Positions 60,541 through 64,000 of a stretch of DNA of 64,000 bases are shown piece after piece; the first letter of the stretch is position 1; each line of letters begins with the position of its first letter. The notes under the pieces are model-generated. The model was not told the origin of the DNA. It saw only the letters and a list, made by a program, of their open reading frames with translations, and did not search any database. The stretch lies in contig NC_088678.1 of NCBI RefSeq assembly GCF_950023065.1, positions 78,153,590-78,217,589 of the forward strand. The letters are read 5' to 3'. The translations under genes were made by a program, and so were the position numbers. The stretch comes from Planococcus citri. Its lineage: Eukaryota > Arthropoda > Insecta > Hemiptera > Pseudococcidae.

Positions 60541-60604
60541 TTTGTCCGCCAACAGTGTCTACAGTATGACACAAAAGTAGTGCTCGGTGGCTTTTATGTA
60601 TTTC

Positions 60605-61312
60605 CTAGTGGAAAGAGCTAGCGAGGTGAATGAAACGGGCGTTGAACAGGGGAAAATAAGGTCTTTCAAAAGTGACCTTGAAAATTTCTGGTCCATGCAC
60701 AGGGTGTCCACAAATTGAAAAACCAGTTTGGTCAAAAAATTCAAACTGGTTTTTATTGGCGCAATGTATTCTACACACTAAGGCGACAAAAACGTGATAT
60801 GAATTTTTTGAAACCGGTTCATTAATTTGCAACCAGTTGACCAAAAATACCCAAAAATTGTAGATTGAGAAAAAAGCTTGAAACAAAAGTTGTAGAGCGT
60901 GAAAAATTGCATAATTTTGTTCAATCACATTTTGAAACCGGTTCATTGGTTCGCATTTAGAAACCAGTTTTTGACAATCACCTAAAAGTTGGAGGTGGAG
61001 AAAAAAACTTGAAACAAAAGTTTTAGAGCGTGAAAAATTGAACCATTTTTGTTGATCAAATTTTGAAACCGGTTCATTAATTTGCAACCAGTTTCCAAAA
61101 ATTATCTTAACATTGAAGATCGAGAAAAAAGTTTGAAACAAAAGTTGTAGAGCGTGAAAAATTGCATAATTTTGTTCAATCACATTTTGAAACCGGTTCA
61201 TTGGTTCGCATTTAGCAACCAGTTTTTGACAATCACCTGAAAGTTGGAGGTGGAGAAAAAAACTTGAAACAGTGATTGTCAACAGGCCTACTTTTGAATC
61301 CAAGCTGCTCAA
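60605..61312 (-). other. 235-codon frame over a tandem repeat
   Basis: This is the longest open frame in the window. It covers a tandem repeat of about 124-131 bases: GAAACCGGTTCATT starts at 60810, 60934, 61065 and 61189. Alternate copies are most alike, giving a dimer of 255 bases (85 codons), so each period preserves the frame. The peptide therefore repeats FFLHLQL-GDCQKLV, CEPMNRFQNVIEQNYAIFHA and NWLQINEPVSK twice. The non-repeated C-terminal part includes CGHPVHGPEIFKVTFERPYF. A repeat-borne frame of this kind can be an accident of period length. A translated repeat protein is possible but unproven, and no promoter or start context supports it. Confidence 0.4.
60800..61275. repeat. Tandem repeat with 255-bp dimeric unit
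   Basis: Four monomers alternating between two types. Shared text is GAAACCGGTTCATT, TTGCAACCAGTT or GCATTTAGNAACCAGTTTT, GAGAAAAAANCTTGAAACAA and AGAGCGTGAAAAATTG. Confidence 0.88.
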
Positions 61313-61329
61313 AGTTCAACTCTTTGGTG

Positions 61330-61990
61330 AAGATCACCAAAAAGTTCTACTTTTTTGCCAAAATTACAAAAAAGTTCTTTCGTTTTTACCAAAAAGTTTT
61401 ATTTTTTGAGAGAATTCTAGAAAAAACTCTAATTTTTTACAAAATATCTGAATTGTATTTTTTCTATAAATAATTGCTAAAAGTTTTTTTTTTCTAGTTG
61501 AATTTTTCCAAACTTGTCATAAAATTCTACTTTTTTTTCCGAAGAAGTTGTTCTTTATTTTACATCCAAAAAATCGTAGTTTTTGGGTCAAGGTTGGAAT
61601 TTTCAGCTAAAATTTCTATTCTTTGCCGAAATTGCTAAAAAAAACTCAGTTTTTTTCTTTGCCTATAGATTTTTTTTTTTACAAAATTAAAAATAATCCC
61701 GCTTTGGTCGAAATTTCTATAAAATCCAACGTTTTTGGACATCGTTGAAAGGCAACGAGTTCCCAAAATGGTCTAAAAGTTCCAAGTACTTTGAAAGCTA
61801 ATTTAAAGTTCTTAACATTACCACTTTTTTGTCAAAATTCTCAGTGCTCTTTTTTTTGTCAAATTTTCCACAAAATGCTGGTTTTTTACCACAAATGTAC
61901 AAATGTTTTATCTTTTATCTTTTTTTTTTTTTTACAAAATTGCCAAAAAGTATTATTTTAACAAAAAATTGATAAAAATTATGTTTACTA
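61330..61990. repeat. CAAAATTGCC minisatellite block
   Basis: Same dispersed family, more diverged, with a T-run at 61918-61932. Confidence 0.7.
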
Positions 61991-62566
61991 GAAAATTTAT
62001 TCCGCAAAATTTTCAAATTCCCATTCCAAGTAGCCCCTTTCCCTCCTCCAATTTTTAGATTTAGACTTAGGTATATTCATCATCATTATTCACATCAAAA
62101 AATTTAATTGTATTTGCACCAGAGATCAAAAAAAGAGGATTTTTTTTGAAAAAATCTGGTTCAAATTGAGAGAAGCCTTTCAATTGTGCATCAATTTCGG
62201 AAGTTTTTGAACACCCTGTACACAATATTGAAATTATAAGCACTGAGACTGAAAAAAAAAAGAATCAAAAACTACAGTGAAAAATCACCACTCGGGATTT
62301 CCTTGCCACACTGTACAAATATCAAACAAGCTCCACGTTTAGCCTACCATCTCCGGTGCCAGTTTTATCGCACCAGATCGTCGCCGGAAGTACGCATCTG
62401 ATAATGTATTCTTGTCACATGCGATTACAATCAGAGGAGATTTTCAAGAATATACCTTAAATCTTTTCGTTACATCGTAAATTGTACATACCTCCGGCTC
62501 CGTATCGTAATAAATGAATCTTTACCTAATTTTTTCTCATCTTTGCCTTTATTTTTTCTGTTTCAG
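61991..62566. other. Spacer with a TE-end-like motif
   Basis: GAACACCCTGTACA at about 62210 resembles the ACACCCTGTATA ends seen elsewhere, but no matching inverse end was found nearby. The pyrimidine tract before 62566 belongs to the next candidate exon. Confidence 0.4.
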
Positions 62567-62622
62567 CAATGATGAAAATAGTCCTGCCACTGGTGGTATG
62601 GCTTACGGAATTAATTACCTGG
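62567..62622 (+). CDS. Possible 56-base exon, plus strand
   Basis: A long pyrimidine tract (tttgcctttattttttctgtttcag) and a strong donor (CTGG/GTAAGT) bracket 56 bases. Two readings compete. An ATG at 62569 gives MMKIVLPLVVWLTELITW, like a signal peptide, ending in phase 0, so the exon would be the first coding one after a 5-prime UTR intron. The second frame gives NDENSPATGGMAYGINYL with a split last codon that joins in phase to the candidate at 63463-63563. Splice sites are good; identity is unknown. Confidence 0.4.
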
Positions 62623-63462
62623 GTAAGTTAACTAACTAAACGTAAAAATAGTACGTATTACACAAGCTGGTTATTTTTCAAACCTACATATTTCCTAGCC
62701 GAGTAGTGTTAATCGAACCGTAAAAAAGGCTCATTTTACCAGGAATAATTCGCCAAGTGGCAAGTCCGATGTGATGGTACCTTCTTCCTCTATACCTAAG
62801 TATATAATATAGCACATCACATACGTGCATATTACGAAATACTAAAAATTGTTCCAAGGCCCTTCGAATAATATAACTGCAGTATAATTATTCGTCGACG
62901 ATATTAGATAATTACCTAAAAAAAAATTTCAAGAATCATATTGCTTCATCGATCCGAGCTTTAAAAACTATGTCATTTCGGTTGGTTGTATTCCCACACA
63001 TGGTATTCCTTAAAAAAAAATACATCCACCTCTCTATACTAAATTGTGAATGGAAGATGAAGAAAACAAAATGAATCGCACACGTTCGATTATTAGGTAC
63101 ATATTACGTGTCGCGTGTCATTCCCACACACAAAATGCCATCAATTTTTAATACCTACACATACCCCTGGCACCAAAAATTTCTCTTTCGAAAAACTAGT
63201 TGGCATTGGCAAGTGTACTTATTGATGCGAAACAAAAACAGGAAGAAGAAAGATTCTCGATTAATCATCTCATATTTTTTATTATTTGCTCATCTAACGT
63301 AGGCACAATAATATAAGAATATCTCTATCTAATTTTTGAAACTCGACCCGAGAAAATTTCAATCTCCAAAAATTGAAAAAAAAAACACTCGAACTTTACG
63401 ATTACTCAACTTTTCAACACTCCACGTCCTCGAAATTCGGCGCCCACGAGTTTTTTTTTCAG

Positions 63463-63563
63463 AATTTTACCACCTCCTCCTCTCTCTACACACATATTAT
63501 GAACGGATTTGTAATGCAACAGATTTCATGCACATGAGCACGCGTGATGAAGCCTGCGGCAAG
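63463..63563 (+). CDS. Possible exon, plus strand
   Basis: An acceptor with a T-run (gtttttttttcag, ending 63462) and a GGCAAG/GTGATC donor enclose 101 bases. One frame stays open: two bases of a split codon, then FYHLLLSLHTYYERICNATD and FMHMSTRDEACGK, phase 0 at the donor. It fits the second frame of the exon at 62567-62622 (G plus AA). In the frame that would follow the signal-peptide reading, a stop falls near the end. No family recognised. Confidence 0.3.
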
Positions 63564-64000
63564 GTGATCTATTATCACAACCAATCAAAACGTTTTTTAA
63601 CCTTTTTTAATTATTAGTCGAGGGTTTTATTTTTTATTTACGTTACTGTCTTCGTTCAAACAAACCATCAGCTGTGTAAGAGAACAGTTTTATCACTATT
63701 GTTCTATTGTTTGTAAATTATACCCGTATGTAGGTATAACCTGTTACGCGCATTTGTTTAAAGAGAGACCCACAATACATATAGGTAACGACGACGTAAC
63801 TCACTCTTTGGTCTTTGAGAGTCTTACACGATGTTTGGGTATATCGATATTTAGAAAGAATTTCTCCGAAGCGATGCTCATTTCTAAAATAAATATGTAC
63901 TTTTTCTCAATAATATTCTTATATACAGGCATACATATAGAGGCATACTATGTGTAGATAACTAACGATACTCTTTTTTGTGTTCAGAAATTCCAATCTA
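63564..64000. other. Unassigned right edge
   Basis: AT-rich with tacctata/gtaggtata tracts. The frame at 63754-63957 has no support. Confidence 0.4.

Noticed and set aside
1..64000. tRNA genes and other structured RNAs
   Set aside because: I looked for B-box-like GGTTCGAATCC contexts. Only satellite-derived lookalikes were seen, with no matching cloverleaf.

Overview
The window is eukaryotic and very probably an insect nuclear genome. It is roughly two-thirds A+T, has no operons or dense ORFs, and carries many terminal-inverted-repeat transposon remnants, degenerate AT-rich minisatellites and short tracts such as gtaggtacctac and tacgagta. Those tracts, and a lone OARD1-like macro-domain gene, remind me of sternorrhynchan or lepidopteran genomes. 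That is recollection, not proof. Most of the 64 kb reads as intron, intergenic DNA and repeats. Nearly all long ORFs are chance frames or translations of repeats.

Layout: 0-9.5 kb holds a palindromic satellite (about 1.1-2.8 kb), then a transposon nest (3.7-8.65 kb) with a PIF/Harbinger-like element, a 1.38-kb fold-back element, a Tc1-type MITE and outer inverted copies of another repeat. A GC-richer patch that may be two exons follows (8.7-9.4 kb). 9.5-27 kb has a second PIF-like copy, several tandem repeats, a C-run satellite (23.9-24.97 kb), a second Tc1-type MITE and three possible minus-strand exons (26.7, 25.2 and 11.2 kb). The last two of these share a compatible reading frame. 27-42.5 kb has degenerate repeats, a nested transposon complex (34.1-36.0 kb: fold-back arms, then a hAT element, then a TA-target element), an OARD1/TARG1-like macro-domain gene broken by one TGA, and a gag-like retroelement relic. 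42.5-64 kb has more minisatellites, a 374-bp higher-order repeat (49.7-50.7 kb), a second copy of the palindromic satellite (54.8-56.7 kb), a tandem repeat that keeps a 235-codon frame open (60.6-61.3 kb) and possible plus-strand exons at 62.6 and 63.5 kb.

The firmest calls are the transposons, which are supported by matching target-site duplications, terminal inverted repeats and in one case a paralogous empty site; the satellites; and the macro-domain gene. All exon calls rest on splice-site consensus, frame and composition alone. They have no recognised homology, and several lie in GC-rich patches where more than one frame is open by chance. They should be read as hypotheses. No tRNA, rRNA, CRISPR array or complete protein-coding gene was seen.
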